DNA of 64,000 nt from Nitrospirota bacterium (GTDB taxonomy: Bacteria; Nitrospirota; Thermodesulfovibrionia; Thermodesulfovibrionales; UBA6898): the NCBI GenBank assembly GCA_016215155.1, contig JACRLQ010000098.1, positions 1-64,000 on the forward strand, in the 5' to 3' direction. The notes under the pieces were generated by a model. That model saw only the letters and a program-made list of their open reading frames with translations. It ran no database searches and had not been told where the DNA came from. The translations under genes were made by a program, and so were the position numbers. How positions within the stretch are numbered: the stretch's first letter is position 1; each line of letters starts with the position of its first letter. This document shows, piece by piece, positions 9,016 through 18,413 of the stretch.

Positions 9016-9692
9016 TACTCGGCCCTCCTTTCATCGCTCAGGATCTTGCCGTCCTTCATCTTGATTATTCGCTGTGCCTCTCCTGCCACATCCGGTTCAT
9101 GGGTGACAAGGACAATTGTCCGTCCGTCCTGATGCAGCTTTCTGAAAATATTCATGACCTCGTGACTTGACGCCGTGTCAAGGTTTCCTGTCGGCTCATC
9201 GGCAAGAATAAGCGCCGGGTCATTTACAAGTGCCCTTGCTATTGCAACCCTCTGCTGTTGACCACCCGAGAGTTCGGAGGGAACATGGTCAAGCCTGTCG
9301 CCCAGGCCCACGGCCTCAAGCGCCGCCCTTGCCTTTGCTTTCAAATCAACATCTTCAGTCGAGTAGATTAACGGCAGTTCAACGTTTTCAAGCGCAGTCG
9401 TCTTCGACAGGAGATTAAAAGACTGAAAGACAAACCCTATCTTTTTGTTTCGGGTGCGGGAAAGTTGATCGTCGTCCATGCTCACCACTTCAGTGCCGTC
9501 AAGAAAGTACTGTCCTGCGCTCGGTCTGTCGAGACAGCCGATGATGTTCATGAGTGTGGATTTCCCCATGCCGGACGGCGCCATGATTGCGACGAACTCA
9601 CCCTTTCTTATCTCAAGGTCTACGCCCTGCAACACGCTGACCTCTGGAGAACCATTTTTTGTATATTTCTTTGTAATGCCTTTAAGTTCTAT
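9015..9692 (-). CDS. ABC transporter ATP-binding protein (MacB/LolD type)
   Basis: A complete ABC ATPase with Walker A (APSGMGKST), Q-loop (VFQSFNLL), signature LSGGQQQRVAIARAL, Walker B ALILADEPTGNLD and the H-loop VTHEP. I place the start at 9692 (MIELKGITKKY) because AAAGGAGAC lies before it; an in-frame ATG at 9722 has no such site. It powers the two MacB-like permeases encoded next. Unlike MacB itself, ATPase and permease are separate chains. Confidence 0.95.
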   Translation of the reverse strand: MELKGITKKYTKNGSPEVSVLQGVDLEIRKGEFVAIMAPSGMGKSTLMNIIGCLDRPSAGQYFLDGTEVVSMDDDQLSRTRNKKIGFVFQSFNLLSKTTALENVELPLIYSTEDVDLKAKARAALEAVGLGDRLDHVPSELSGGQQQRVAIARALVNDPALILADEPTGNLDTASSHEVMNIFRKLHQDGRTIVLVTHEPDVAGEAQRIIKMKDGKILSDERRAE

Positions 9693-9737
9693 CATTTGTA
9701 TGTCTCCTTTATGCAGGGGCAATTCATGAATTGCCCC

Positions 9738-10808
9738 CTACTCCTTATTCGTTTTTACGACCTCGCCTGTTACGACTTTGTCACCTTCCTTCAGCCCCTC
9801 AAGGATTTCCGTATAAGCGCTGTCTTTCCATCCGGTTTTGATGGTTTTCTGTACCGCCCTGTCGTTTTCAAGCACTGTCACGACTTTCTTGCCGCCCTCT
9901 CTCTTTATCGCCTTGTTGAGCACCGCGGGCACATCCTCCCGTTTATTCAGATATATCGCTGCGTTCACCGTCATGTCGGGCTTCAACTTACCTTCCGGGT
10001 TATCTATCGAAATTATTGTTATGTAATAGACGACATTGTCCTGGATAGTCGCCTTTGGATATATGGCGGTAACCTTGCCCTTAAAGTCCTTTTCAGGCAG
10101 GGAGTCCACTGTGAAGACGGCGTCAATTCCCGGTTTTATCTTGCCGATATCGGTCTCATCGACGTAGGCGTATATCTCAAGACGTTGCAGGTCCACAATC
10201 GTCACAAAGGTAGGTACGTTCTGGGCTGATGCGGACACCGTCTCTCCCTGCTGGGTTGCCACAGAGGCGATCACCCCTGATATTGGAGCATAGATGTTCG
10301 CGTAGGTCATCTGCGTTTCGTTATACCGGATGGACTCCCTTATGAGACCCGCCTGAGCCTGCGCGGCTTTTAGGTCGCGCTCGGCAACATCGACTTTGTC
10401 CTTCGATACATAGTCCTTGGCATAAAGGTTCTGCATCCGCTGATAATTCTTCTGCCCCAGCTCAAGATTCGCCTCAGCGATCTTGAGATTCATCTTTGCC
10501 TCGTTCACCTTTGCCTTAAGATCTTCCTGTTCAATCTGCGCGATCAGCTGTCCTTTTTTGACCCGGTCCCCGATATTGGCGTAAAGCTTCTCAACCCTTC
10601 CGGATATCCTTGCGCCCACCTTGACCTCTGCCCCAATCTTTGCCCTGATAACCCCTGTAGCCTGGACAGAGGAGGCGATGTCCCGCTTTTTCACCGTCTC
10701 GGTCTGGAAATTTACTTCTTTGTCAGATTTGGTGAGAAACAGCCTGTACCCCCAAAAAGAGGCAGCTGCAAAAAGCACGACAACGACAAAAAAAATCCAC
10801 TTCTTCAT
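9738..10808 (-). CDS. Periplasmic adaptor subunit, MacA/HlyD family
   Basis: 356 residues with an N-terminal membrane anchor (WIFFVVVVLFAAASFWGYRLF). The split lipoyl domain is visible (ISGRVEKLYANIGDRVKKGQ), as is a long helical hairpin (about residues 95-160). The second lipoyl half (TYANIYAPISGVIASV) is followed by beta-barrel domains. Such adaptors bridge the inner membrane ABC complex and TolC. It overlaps the TolC gene start region by four bases (ATGA). The C-terminal half carries MacA-like KREGGKKVVTVLENDRAV. Confidence 0.92.
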   Translation of the reverse strand: MKKWIFFVVVVLFAAASFWGYRLFLTKSDKEVNFQTETVKKRDIASSVQATGVIRAKIGAEVKVGARISGRVEKLYANIGDRVKKGQLIAQIEQEDLKAKVNEAKMNLKIAEANLELGQKNYQRMQNLYAKDYVSKDKVDVAERDLKAAQAQAGLIRESIRYNETQMTYANIYAPISGVIASVATQQGETVSASAQNVPTFVTIVDLQRLEIYAYVDETDIGKIKPGIDAVFTVDSLPEKDFKGKVTAIYPKATIQDNVVYYITIISIDNPEGKLKPDMTVNAAIYLNKREDVPAVLNKAIKREGGKKVVTVLENDRAVQKTIKTGWKDSAYTEILEGLKEGDKVVTGEVVKTNKE

Positions 10809-12118
10809 TTATTTGTGTCCTCCATTGTATCTTTACCGGTGGCCCTGTCGAGTTTGGCGCTGGCGCCGGCGATATCGTATAGGGTGACCACATTATTGGT
10901 TTTTGCCTGGGTCAAAGTGGTCTGGGCATCGATCACCTCAAGGATGTTCCCGAGTCCTTCCTTGTATCTCCCGTCGGAGACTTGTATATCCTCCTGTGCC
11001 TGCTCCAACGTCTTTTTTGTGACATCGAGCCGTTCCATCGCCTCTTTAAGGGCAAGCCACGACTGCCGGACATCGAGTTCTATATTCCGCATTGTCTGCA
11101 TTTCCGTTGCTTTAAGGCCATTGAGACCGGCCGTTGCCTGACTTATCTTTGCCATTGCCGTCAACTGCTCAAAGATGGGTATGCCGACCGTCAGTCCGAT
11201 GCTCCACTTCCTGTCACCGGGGGAAAATCCACCCTGCTGCCATCCATATGACGCATCGAGACTCAAATAGGGATAAAGCCCGCTTTTCGCCTGATCTGCG
11301 CTTGCCTTTGCGGATTCTATCCTTGCGCGATTTATCTTGAGTTCGGGCCTCAGGTCGTAAGCAAGCAGCAATACATCTTTGAACGCTGGCAGGGCAGGTA
11401 ATAGAGCTGTATCAGGGGAAACGATATCGAAGTCTGTTGTCACCGTCTGCCCCATGGCCGATGAGAGATTTGCCTTTGCTGAAAGAAAAGCATTCTCGGC
11501 CTTTATTACATCAAACCTCGCATTAGATACATGGACTTCTGACTTTATTACATCTGACCTCGGAGCAACCCCTTCCTTATAGAGCTCTTTTGTCTGAGCA
11601 AGACGCTTTTCGGCGGCGACAAGCGCCGCCTTGGAAACCTCACGCAGATCTCTTTTCTTCAGGACATCAAAATACGCGCTTTTAACACTCAGTACAATGT
11701 CGAATGAGACCCTTTTTACCTCGTAGTCCTGTGCGGCTGCCGTGTGTCGTATACTTCTAACCAGGGCTGAGACGCCCCCTGCATCATACAAAGGTTGTCT
11801 GAGGAAAAAACGAGAATCATAGGCATCCGGGCCGATCGGCATTATCGACTGCTGGGCCGTATAAGTATAGGCAGAGGAAAACTTAAAGGACGGATAATAA
11901 CCGCCCAGCGCCTCCCCTATCTTTTCCTCTGCAGCCTTGAGATTCTGCCGCGATATCTCTGCCTGCGGATTTTGCTTGAGAGCGATAGATATGCATTCCC
12001 TGAGTGCGAGGGTCTTTCCTTCAATATTGACTGTCTCATTCTGTGCGTTTGCGTTGACGATAAATAAAACAAAAAATAGAATGCCGGCAACCGCTAATTC
12101 TGCTCTGTTGGCGAACAT
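10805..12118 (-). CDS. TolC-family outer membrane efflux protein
   Basis: A 437-residue protein with a signal peptide (AGILFFVLFIVNANAQ) and two internally similar halves of long helices, the TolC plan. Landmarks are LRECISIALKQNPQAEISRQNLKAAEEKIGEALG cut short here to its pattern, FFLRQPLYDAGG in the first barrel segment and SIGLTVGIPIFEQ in the second. It forms the outer membrane channel for the adaptor and ABC genes that follow. The start overlaps the end of the Spy-like gene by 25 bases. Confidence 0.92.
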   Translation of the reverse strand: MFANRAELAVAGILFFVLFIVNANAQNETVNIEGKTLALRECISIALKQNPQAEISRQNLKAAEEKIGEALGGYYPSFKFSSAYTYTAQQSIMPIGPDAYDSRFFLRQPLYDAGGVSALVRSIRHTAAAQDYEVKRVSFDIVLSVKSAYFDVLKKRDLREVSKAALVAAEKRLAQTKELYKEGVAPRSDVIKSEVHVSNARFDVIKAENAFLSAKANLSSAMGQTVTTDFDIVSPDTALLPALPAFKDVLLLAYDLRPELKINRARIESAKASADQAKSGLYPYLSLDASYGWQQGGFSPGDRKWSIGLTVGIPIFEQLTAMAKISQATAGLNGLKATEMQTMRNIELDVRQSWLALKEAMERLDVTKKTLEQAQEDIQVSDGRYKEGLGNILEVIDAQTTLTQAKTNNVVTLYDIAGASAKLDRATGKDTMEDTNK

Positions 12119-12579
12119 CCCATCTGTCTCCCCTCCGTCATGGCGGTTTCTATCAAATCGACGAACTTCATCTGCTGTTCTTTATCCAGACCTGATTTCA
12201 TGTTGATCATATGCATGGCTATCATCTTTTGCATCTCCTCCTGTATGCTGCTGATTTCTGAAACAACGTCCTCTACCGCCTTCCTGTCCGGATTGTCCCG
12301 CCGTATAAGAGTTATGAGGTCTTTTCTCCTGGAGGCTATCGCCTGTCTTTTTTCATCGACTACCGCCCGGAATTTGGTTGCAGCTTCCTTCATATTCTGC
12401 ATCTGGTCCGGCTTCAAAGAAAGCTCTTCGAATAAAAAATGATTCTTCTGCATCTTGTAGCCAAAGGGCGATGTCCAGTACATTGATTTCTTGTAATACT
12501 GATATCCGACAGCTCCGAGGAAAGAAATATTCAATATCAGGGATATCAAAAGGAGGAATTTCAGTCCGCTATTTTTCAT
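12094..12579 (-). CDS. Spy/CpxP-like periplasmic stress or metal-sensing protein
   Basis: 161 residues: an N-terminal membrane or signal helix (FLLLISLILNISFLGAVGY) and a helical domain with LSLKPDQMQNMKEAATKF, resembling the LTxxQ repeat of CpxP/Spy/CnrX-type proteins. A second helix pair carries many methionines (EEMQKMIAMHMINMKSG). These proteins act as periplasmic chaperones or bind metals to signal stress. Here it lies between an anti-sigma factor and an efflux system, so a part in sensing for the ECF sigma factor is plausible (inference). It ends in GCSPTEQN. Confidence 0.8.
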   Translation of the reverse strand: MKNSGLKFLLLISLILNISFLGAVGYQYYKKSMYWTSPFGYKMQKNHFLFEELSLKPDQMQNMKEAATKFRAVVDEKRQAIASRRKDLITLIRRDNPDRKAVEDVVSEISSIQEEMQKMIAMHMINMKSGLDKEQQMKFVDLIETAMTEGRQMGCSPTEQN

Positions 12580-13021
12580 TCCTCACCTCCGTCATAGCAA
12601 GATAAACACCACCCAGAGAACCTGGAGGCGCCGAATCAAATACATCCAGAGAAAGAGACGCTATAACATCCGTCGCCCTGTCGGGCTGGGCGCCTTTTAT
12701 AACAAGGCTGCCGGATAGAATGCCGAAAGCGATGACCATAATAACAGCGGTTGCCTCCGCAAGCCCGGCCAGGACTGCAAATCTTGAGCTTTTATCCGCT
12801 TTCTCAGGACTCAGGTTAGCCATGACTCTTGTATTAAACCCATATGGGGCTTTATGGATATCCGCCATTGAAAGCAAATTTTGCAGCTCCCTGCCTTCTT
12901 CCAGTTCCTTGCGACACTTGAAACAGTCCTTTATATGGCCTTCGAGCGCGTTCATCTCAGACTCCGGCAGTTCACTGTCAATATAGGGCGATATGAGTTT
13001 ATGCGCCTTTGAGCATTTCAT
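12569..13021 (-). CDS. Anti-sigma factor with zinc-finger (zf-HC2) domain
   Basis: 150 residues beginning with the ZAS pattern: C3...H (KAHKLISPYIDSELPESEM) then HIKDCFKCRKEL, giving His and a CxxC. A single membrane helix lies at about residues 89-110 (GLAEATAVIMVIAFGILSGS), with a periplasmic tail. Such proteins hold their ECF sigma factor at the membrane until a signal arrives. It follows the sigma gene by 36 bp and overlaps the Spy-like gene by 11 bases. Confidence 0.88.
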   Translation of the reverse strand: MKCSKAHKLISPYIDSELPESEMNALEGHIKDCFKCRKELEEGRELQNLLSMADIHKAPYGFNTRVMANLSPEKADKSSRFAVLAGLAEATAVIMVIAFGILSGSLVIKGAQPDRATDVIASLSLDVFDSAPPGSLGGVYLAMTEVRNEK

Positions 13022-13057
13022 AATTTGCCTCCTTCTGCTGATTAAACGATTGAGGTA

Positions 13058-13627
13058 TCATCTTTGTTCCATAAATTCTTTCAATAATTTTTTTAACTCT
13101 TCTTTTGCCCTTGAAATTCGTGATTTTACTGTGCCTATGGAGATTTCAAGTATGTCAGCAATTTCAGCGTATGAAAGACCCTCAATCTCGTTTAAGATGA
13201 TTGCGGTCCTTAGCCTGGGGGGCAGTTTTCTTATGCTATTGTGAACAGCCAGGCCAATCTGCTTTGATTGGTATAGTGTTTCCGGCGAGGGCCAATCTGA
13301 AGCCGGTTCGTAAACAGAGGGTCCCCCTTCGGACTTTGCAAAGAGCGATTCCCAGAAAGGTTTTTTTTTGTAGTCAAGGCAGGTATTGACCGCAATGCGG
13401 TAGAGCCAGGTATAAAAAGAAGCTTCCGGCCTGAAATTGTTCAGATTTTGATAGGCCTTGATAAAAGTGTCCTGCGCGGCATCCTCTGCCTCATGCGCAT
13501 TCCCGAGCATATGACGGCAGAGGTTATATATTCTGTTCTGGTATTTCAGGACAAGCTCTTCAAATGCCGCTTTTTCACCATTTTTGAATCTGTCCAAGAT
13601 GGAAACGTCCTGAGGATTATCGCCCAT
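13058..13627 (-). CDS. ECF-subfamily RNA polymerase sigma factor
   Basis: 189 residues with sigma region 2 (YNLCRHMLGNAHEAEDAAQDTFIKAY) and region 4 (LPPRLRTAIILNEIEGLSYAEIADILEISIGTVKSRISRA). It is RpoE-like. Gene order sigma, anti-sigma, Spy-like sensor, TolC, adaptor, ABC transporter indicates that the sigma factor controls an envelope efflux response. A promoter of ECF type lies just upstream, so the operon is probably self-activating. Confidence 0.93.
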   Translation of the reverse strand: MGDNPQDVSILDRFKNGEKAAFEELVLKYQNRIYNLCRHMLGNAHEAEDAAQDTFIKAYQNLNNFRPEASFYTWLYRIAVNTCLDYKKKPFWESLFAKSEGGPSVYEPASDWPSPETLYQSKQIGLAVHNSIRKLPPRLRTAIILNEIEGLSYAEIADILEISIGTVKSRISRAKEELKKLLKEFMEQR

Positions 13628-13638
13628 TATAATTATAT

Positions 13639-13664
13639 TAACGATTCAAACCGGATTTTGTTCC
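13639..13664 (-). promoter_or_regulatory. Candidate ECF sigma promoter of the sigma operon
   Basis: Read on the reverse strand, GGAAC is followed by a 16-base spacer and CGTTA, close to the GGAAC-N16-CGTC pattern of RpoE-type promoters. It ends 12 bp before the sigma start codon, so the transcript leader would be very short. Positive self-regulation is inferred. Confidence 0.5.
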
Positions 13665-14038
13665 ATAAAAAAGATGATTTTCGTTGAGAACCTGATGAGG
13701 GAGGTAAGAATACTCATACTGGTGGTCTCTTGCGCGAAGGTTGCGATCTTAACCGGGCAGTTTGTGTGTTCTATACACTGCTTTTTATACAGGCTCTATC
13801 AGCCGGCCTGTTGATGTGAGGGCCGGTATATGATATCCTGAAATCAGGATCTTTTGTGAGGGTATCCCTCTCTAATTTCCTGACACTTGTTTAGTTCGAC
13901 CTTGTACGATGAGGATTTGTGCTTGCAAACTACTATGCTAAAATGGAGACCGGATAACAGCCTGTTAACCGCATTTTTTGCCGGGGATACATATCGTGTT
14001 TTTGAGAATATTCTGCGCATGAGCCTTGGAAGAAATAT
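13665..14038. other. Intergenic region without a recognised gene
   Basis: About 370 bp between the sigma operon and the divergent ubiB gene. It contains a hairpin ATCCTGA-AA-TCAGGAT (near 13832) followed by TTTT on the plus strand, and GGCCGG-containing inverted words near 13803-13828. I see no convincing gene. The ubiB promoter should lie at its right end. Confidence 0.5.
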
Positions 14039-15658
14039 ATGGCTGTAATTATCGACCCGGAAAATAGCAGCCTGCTGCGAGCGACGCCGCGACTGATGCA
14101 AATCCTGCGCGTGCTCATCCGTTACAAGTTTCTGGGTGCCCTGCGCGGCAGGAGTCATTGGCCGACGCCTAAAGAGGTGCGTGAAACCTTCGAGGAACTT
14201 GGGCTGGCCTTTCTCAAATTCGGGCAGGTACTCGCGATGCGACGCGACCTGCTGCCGGATGCGTACATTGATGAGTTGGAATTGCTGCATGACCAGCTTC
14301 CTGCGCTTGGCATTGATGCCGTGCGTGCTACGGTCGAAGCCGAACTGGGCGCGCCGCTTTCGGAGTTGTTCTCTTCGTTCAGCGAGACGCCGATAGCCGC
14401 CGCCACCATCGCCCAGGTGCATGAGGCGACAATGCGGGACGGGCGGCATGTGGCTGTAAAGGTGCAGCGGCCCGGACTTGAGGCGATGATCTCCACTGAC
14501 ATCTCGGCGCTGACTTATCTGGTAGCGCTGGGAGAAAGGCTCTTCCCGCGTCTTCGAGCGCTCGACCTCCCTGTTGTGGTGCGTGAATTTGCCAATAGTC
14601 TGGACCGGGAAACTGATTTCAATCGTGAAGCACGTTCCATCGTGCTCTTTCGCACTGCGCTGGCGGATATCCCCGACCTCTGGATCCCGGACGTCGTGAC
14701 GGAGTGTTCGAGAGGAAACGTGCTCACTCTGGAGTTTTCATCCGGCGAACGGGTGGACCTCTACGCCAGGCTGCACCCGGAAGCAATGCCGAAGGCGATC
14801 GCCACACTGGTAAAGCTGATGTTGCAAACAATATTTGAAGAAGGGTTGTTTCATGCTGATCCTCATCCCGGCAATGTTTTCGTTCTGCCCGACGGGCGGC
14901 TGAGCCTTCTCGATTTCGGGATGACGGGCGAACTTGACGAGCCTATGCGCGATTCGCTGACACTTCTGCTTGAATCGGTCGTCAAGGGCGATGCGCGGGC
15001 AGCCACGGAGGCTTATCTCGAAATGGCTCCGACGAGCGAAAAGGTCAACCGTGCGGCGCTGCTGGTGGACATAAAGGCAGTGCTCTATGAAATACACAGG
15101 AACGATTTAGCGGATGTTTCAATAGGGGATGCGTTCGATTCTCTTCTGCGTGCCGGAAGCCGTCATGGCGTGCATAATCCAGGCGAGTTTTTCCTGCTGA
15201 CGCGCGCTTTTGTAATCCTGGAATCAATGATACGCCAGCTCGACCCCCGGCATAACTATATGGAATCGTTTCGCGCAGAGATCTCACGCCTGTCTTCGCG
15301 GCATTTTTCAGCGGAGCGGGTAATGGAAAAGACAACCAAATTTGCGCGCGAAATAGAACGCCTGATAAATGATGCGCCAGGCGACACGCGCCGTGTCCTC
15401 CGGCGTATCGCGGAAAGCGATCTGGGAAGACTTCAGGTCCCGGGCATTGAAGCCCTGGGAGGTCGGGTAAGCCGCAATCTCGAACGGCTCACCGTCGCCA
15501 TTGCCGCTGCCTCGCTCGTGATCGGCGGCGCCATGCTGGTAATTGCTCCGACTGGCGGCTGGCATCAGATCCTCGGCGAGGCAATGATAATCAGCGGCGT
15601 CTTCGGCACACTTGTTATAAGCATTGGCGCCTTTCGACGCGACCGTGGCCGGCGCTGA
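14039..15658 (+). CDS. ABC1/UbiB family atypical kinase
   Basis: 539 residues with the UbiB signatures: KFGQ in AFLKFGQVLAMRRDLLP, the alanine-rich loop PIAAATIAQVHEA, the lysine in HVAVKVQRPG, and HADPHPGNVFVLPDGRL followed by LLDFGMTGEL. Two membrane helices end the protein (VAIAAASLVIGGAMLVIAP; IISGVFGTLVISIGAF). UbiB proteins help quinone synthesis or lipid handling at the membrane, probably as ATPases. The gene is richer in GC (many GCG, CGC codons) than its neighbours and stands alone, which hints at transfer. Menaquinone rather than ubiquinone would be expected in this host. Confidence 0.92.
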   Translation: MAVIIDPENSSLLRATPRLMQILRVLIRYKFLGALRGRSHWPTPKEVRETFEELGLAFLKFGQVLAMRRDLLPDAYIDELELLHDQLPALGIDAVRATVEAELGAPLSELFSSFSETPIAAATIAQVHEATMRDGRHVAVKVQRPGLEAMISTDISALTYLVALGERLFPRLRALDLPVVVREFANSLDRETDFNREARSIVLFRTALADIPDLWIPDVVTECSRGNVLTLEFSSGERVDLYARLHPEAMPKAIATLVKLMLQTIFEEGLFHADPHPGNVFVLPDGRLSLLDFGMTGELDEPMRDSLTLLLESVVKGDARAATEAYLEMAPTSEKVNRAALLVDIKAVLYEIHRNDLADVSIGDAFDSLLRAGSRHGVHNPGEFFLLTRAFVILESMIRQLDPRHNYMESFRAEISRLSSRHFSAERVMEKTTKFAREIERLINDAPGDTRRVLRRIAESDLGRLQVPGIEALGGRVSRNLERLTVAIAAASLVIGGAMLVIAPTGGWHQILGEAMIISGVFGTLVISIGAFRRDRGRR

Positions 15659-15722
15659 AGCGGTCTGCTCAGACTAAGGCCTGAAGGGGTGGCTTTGAAA
15701 TATTTTTTGAAAAGGGTTTGCC

Positions 15723-17075
15723 ATGAAAGATGACGGGAAAACTAAAGCGCAATTAATTCATGAGATCGCCGAACTTCGCAAGAGGTACGCCATACTTGAA
15801 ATAACCGCGAGTGACCGCAAGCGGCTGGAAACGGAGATCCAGGACGCCCGGGAATATGCCGAAAACATAGTTGAGACAGTGCGCGAGCCGCTTGTTGTTA
15901 TGAATTCCGACCTGAAGATCCTGACCGCCAACCACAGCTTCTACAATACGTTCAAGGTAACACCAGAGGCGACAATCGGAAATTTCATTTACGACCTGGG
16001 CAACCGGCAATGGGACATTCCCAAGCTGAGGGTACTCTTCGAGGATATACTCCCCCTTGAAACCGTGTTCAATGGTTATGAAGTAGAGCATGATTTCCCC
16101 GGCATAGGCCGCAAGATTATCCGGCTTAACGCCCGGGAGATTTCCCGGAAAGATATAGGCTCACGCGTTATACTCCTGGCCATGGAAGACATAACCGGGC
16201 GCAAGCTGGCTGAAGAACGGATCGGCGAAGTCATTCGGCAGCAGCAGGCCATTCTCGACAATATCCCCAATATTGCCTGGCTTAAGGACAGGTATGGGAG
16301 GTATGTTGCCGTAAACGAGCCCTTCGGGAAAGCTTTTGGCGTTGCGCCTAAGGATATGGTCGGAAAAAACGATTATGATATTTATCCGCGGGAACTTGCG
16401 GTGAAATATGAAAAAGACTTCAGGGAGGTGATGGCAACCGGCACGCGCACATATTTTGAAGAGTCGATGGTCGACCGGGAGGGGAAGGTCCAGTACGTGG
16501 AAAAGATCGAAACGCCCATCTTTAATGATACAGGAGTGGTCATCGGCATCATCGGGAGCGCCCATGACATTACCAGTCGCAAGGAAGTAGAAGTAACGCT
16601 CCGCCACGAGAGTACTCACGATATTTTGACCGGCCTTTATAACCGCGCTTTTTTCGATGAAGAGCTGGCACGTCTTGCGCATGGCAGAATGTTTCCAATA
16701 AGCATAGTGATGGCGGATATAAACGGTCTGAAACCGGTCAATGACGTCCAGGGGCATGAAGCGGGGGATAATCTGATCCGGATGGCGGCCCGGATTATCC
16801 TGGGAGCCTTTCGGGCCGAGGATATAGTCGCCCGCATCGGGGGAGATGAGTTTGCCGTTCTTCTTCCCGGGACGGACGAAAGAGTTGCGGAGGAATCCGT
16901 CAAAAGGGTTATGAGCTGCCCGGAAATCATCAATGGTCTTGTGAGCATCGCTTTCGGAATTGCCTCCGCAGGGAATAAAGATCAGCTTGCGGGGGCTTTG
17001 AAGCTCAGCGACGAGCGGATGTATCGACATAAATCCGACAAAAGGAAATTGCCGGCTGAAGGAAAATCATCATGA
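15723..17075 (+). CDS. PAS-PAS-GGDEF diguanylate cyclase
   Basis: 450 residues: a short N-terminal coiled coil, a PAS domain (about 50-155), a second PAS/PAC domain (about 170-285, IPNIAWLKDRYGRYVAVN) and a GGDEF domain (about 295-440). The catalytic loop reads RIGGDEFAVLLPG. An inhibitory-site RxxD (RAED) lies five residues before GGDEF, so both the active site and product feedback site look intact. It should make cyclic di-GMP; no EAL domain is attached. The stop codon overlaps the start of the broken PAS/HD-GYP gene (ATGA), which suggests an operon of c-di-GMP synthesis and breakdown. Confidence 0.93.
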   Translation: MKDDGKTKAQLIHEIAELRKRYAILEITASDRKRLETEIQDAREYAENIVETVREPLVVMNSDLKILTANHSFYNTFKVTPEATIGNFIYDLGNRQWDIPKLRVLFEDILPLETVFNGYEVEHDFPGIGRKIIRLNAREISRKDIGSRVILLAMEDITGRKLAEERIGEVIRQQQAILDNIPNIAWLKDRYGRYVAVNEPFGKAFGVAPKDMVGKNDYDIYPRELAVKYEKDFREVMATGTRTYFEESMVDREGKVQYVEKIETPIFNDTGVVIGIIGSAHDITSRKEVEVTLRHESTHDILTGLYNRAFFDEELARLAHGRMFPISIVMADINGLKPVNDVQGHEAGDNLIRMAARIILGAFRAEDIVARIGGDEFAVLLPGTDERVAEESVKRVMSCPEIINGLVSIAFGIASAGNKDQLAGALKLSDERMYRHKSDKRKLPAEGKSS

Positions 17076-18315
17076 AGCGCTCCGCTGCAACTGAAAAAGC
17101 GGCGGCCAAGACATCCGTCTCCGATAAGGTATGTGGTGAACAGTCACTCAGAAACTCGGAGCTTCGTTACCGCCGCCTCTTCGAATCAGCGCAGGACGGC
17201 ATATTGATTCTGAATGCGGAGACGGGATCCATCAGTGATGTCAACCCGTATCTGATAGATATGTTGGGATACTCACGTGAAGAATTTGTGGAAAAGAAAC
17301 TATGGGAAGTCGGCGCGTTCATGGACATCGAGGCCAGCAGGAATTCCTTCCTCTCTTTGCAGAAGGATAAGTTTATCCGCTACGACGACCTGCCGCTCAA
17401 GACGAAAGACGGACGTCTTGTCCATGTGGAATTTGTAAGTAACGTTTATATGGTTGGTGATGATAAGGTCATCCAGTGCAATATACGTGACATCAGCGAC
17501 CGAAAGCGTGCAGAGGCAGCCTTAAAGGCGAAAGAGGTGGCCCACTGGTCATTAATGCAAAATCTGCCTGTAGGTGTAGTTGTCCATGCCCCGGATACCC
17601 GGATTCTGCTTTGTAACCCCGAAGCCTTGCAAGTATTCGGGATGTCATCTGACCAGATGCTGGGCAAGGGCTCGAGCGACGCGGACTGGCACTTCGTACG
17701 CGAAAACGGTACCCGGATGCCCATAGGTGAGTTCCCAGTCAATCAGGTCATAGCCACTGGCCATGTATTGAAAAATTTTGTCATGGGGGTCGTGCGGAGC
17801 ACTGACGGAGAACAAAAGTGGGTGTTGGTGAATGCCTATCCCGAGTTTGGAATCGGCTTGCGCGGCTATTCGGACTGGGAGATACGGAACTGGTGCAGGT
17901 CCGCTGGGGCGCGCTGCTGCATGACATCGGCAAGATGGGTGTCCCTGACGAGATTTTGCTCAAACACGAATCACTGACCGAGGCGGAATGGAGCGTGATG
18001 AAAAAACACCCTGTCTTTGCTTACGAAATGCTCTCTCCCATCCGTTACTTGCGCCGGGCGCTCGACATCCCCCACGCCCATCATGAAAAATGGGATGGTA
18101 CGGGCTATCCGCTCGGCCTTAAAGGCGAACAGATCCCTCTTGTGGCGCGCATTTTTGCGGTGGCCGACGTCTGGGATGCGATGAGGTCCGACCGTGTCTA
18201 CCGCACCTCCTTGTCTGTCGATAAGGTCAGAGAACACCTGCGATCACTGGCGGGAACGCACTTTGATCCGCGCGTTGTAACCGTTTGTCTTGATTCCGAC
18301 GTTCTCGTGGATTGA
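17072..18315 (+). pseudogene. PAS / HD-GYP phosphodiesterase gene broken by deletion and frameshift
   Basis: The first frame (17072-17977) encodes two PAS domains ending near WVLVNAYPEFG (about 17850), then continues as unrelated residues to a stop. From about 17845 the next frame carries the HD-GYP domain from LARLFGLGDTELVQVRWGAL, through HDIGKMGVP and HHEKWDGTGYP, to its normal end at 18315. The domain's N-terminal part (the usual EGHS-R-VT helix) is missing. The simplest reading is an internal deletion that fused PAS to a truncated HD-GYP out of frame. A re-start inside could make the HD-GYP fragment, but it would lack the first helix. Confidence 0.85.
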
Positions 18316-18346
18316 AGGTAAAGCGCTTTCTTCAGGCCGGCAGAAT

Positions 18347-18412
18347 GTGTTCCCGTCTGCACGGGAATGACGGGAACACACCTGTAACCACTTTTTCAAC
18401 GGCCTGCTAATG
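18347..18412. repeat. Palindromic repeat, partial copy of the CAGGCTGTTGAAAA element
   Basis: An 11-bp perfect stem, GTGTTCCCGTC / GACGGGAACAC, with loop TGCACGGGAAT (18347-18379), is followed by CTTTTTCAACGGCCTGCTAA. The loop and right end match the element at 1993-2132, but the left terminal repeat is lost. It separates the convergent HD-GYP remnant and the TSUP gene and may serve both as terminator. Confidence 0.6.
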
Positions 18413-18413
18413 A

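Noticed and set aside
16161-17030. Minus-strand frame of 289 codons
   Set aside because: Antisense to the PAS-GGDEF gene; no recognisable domain.
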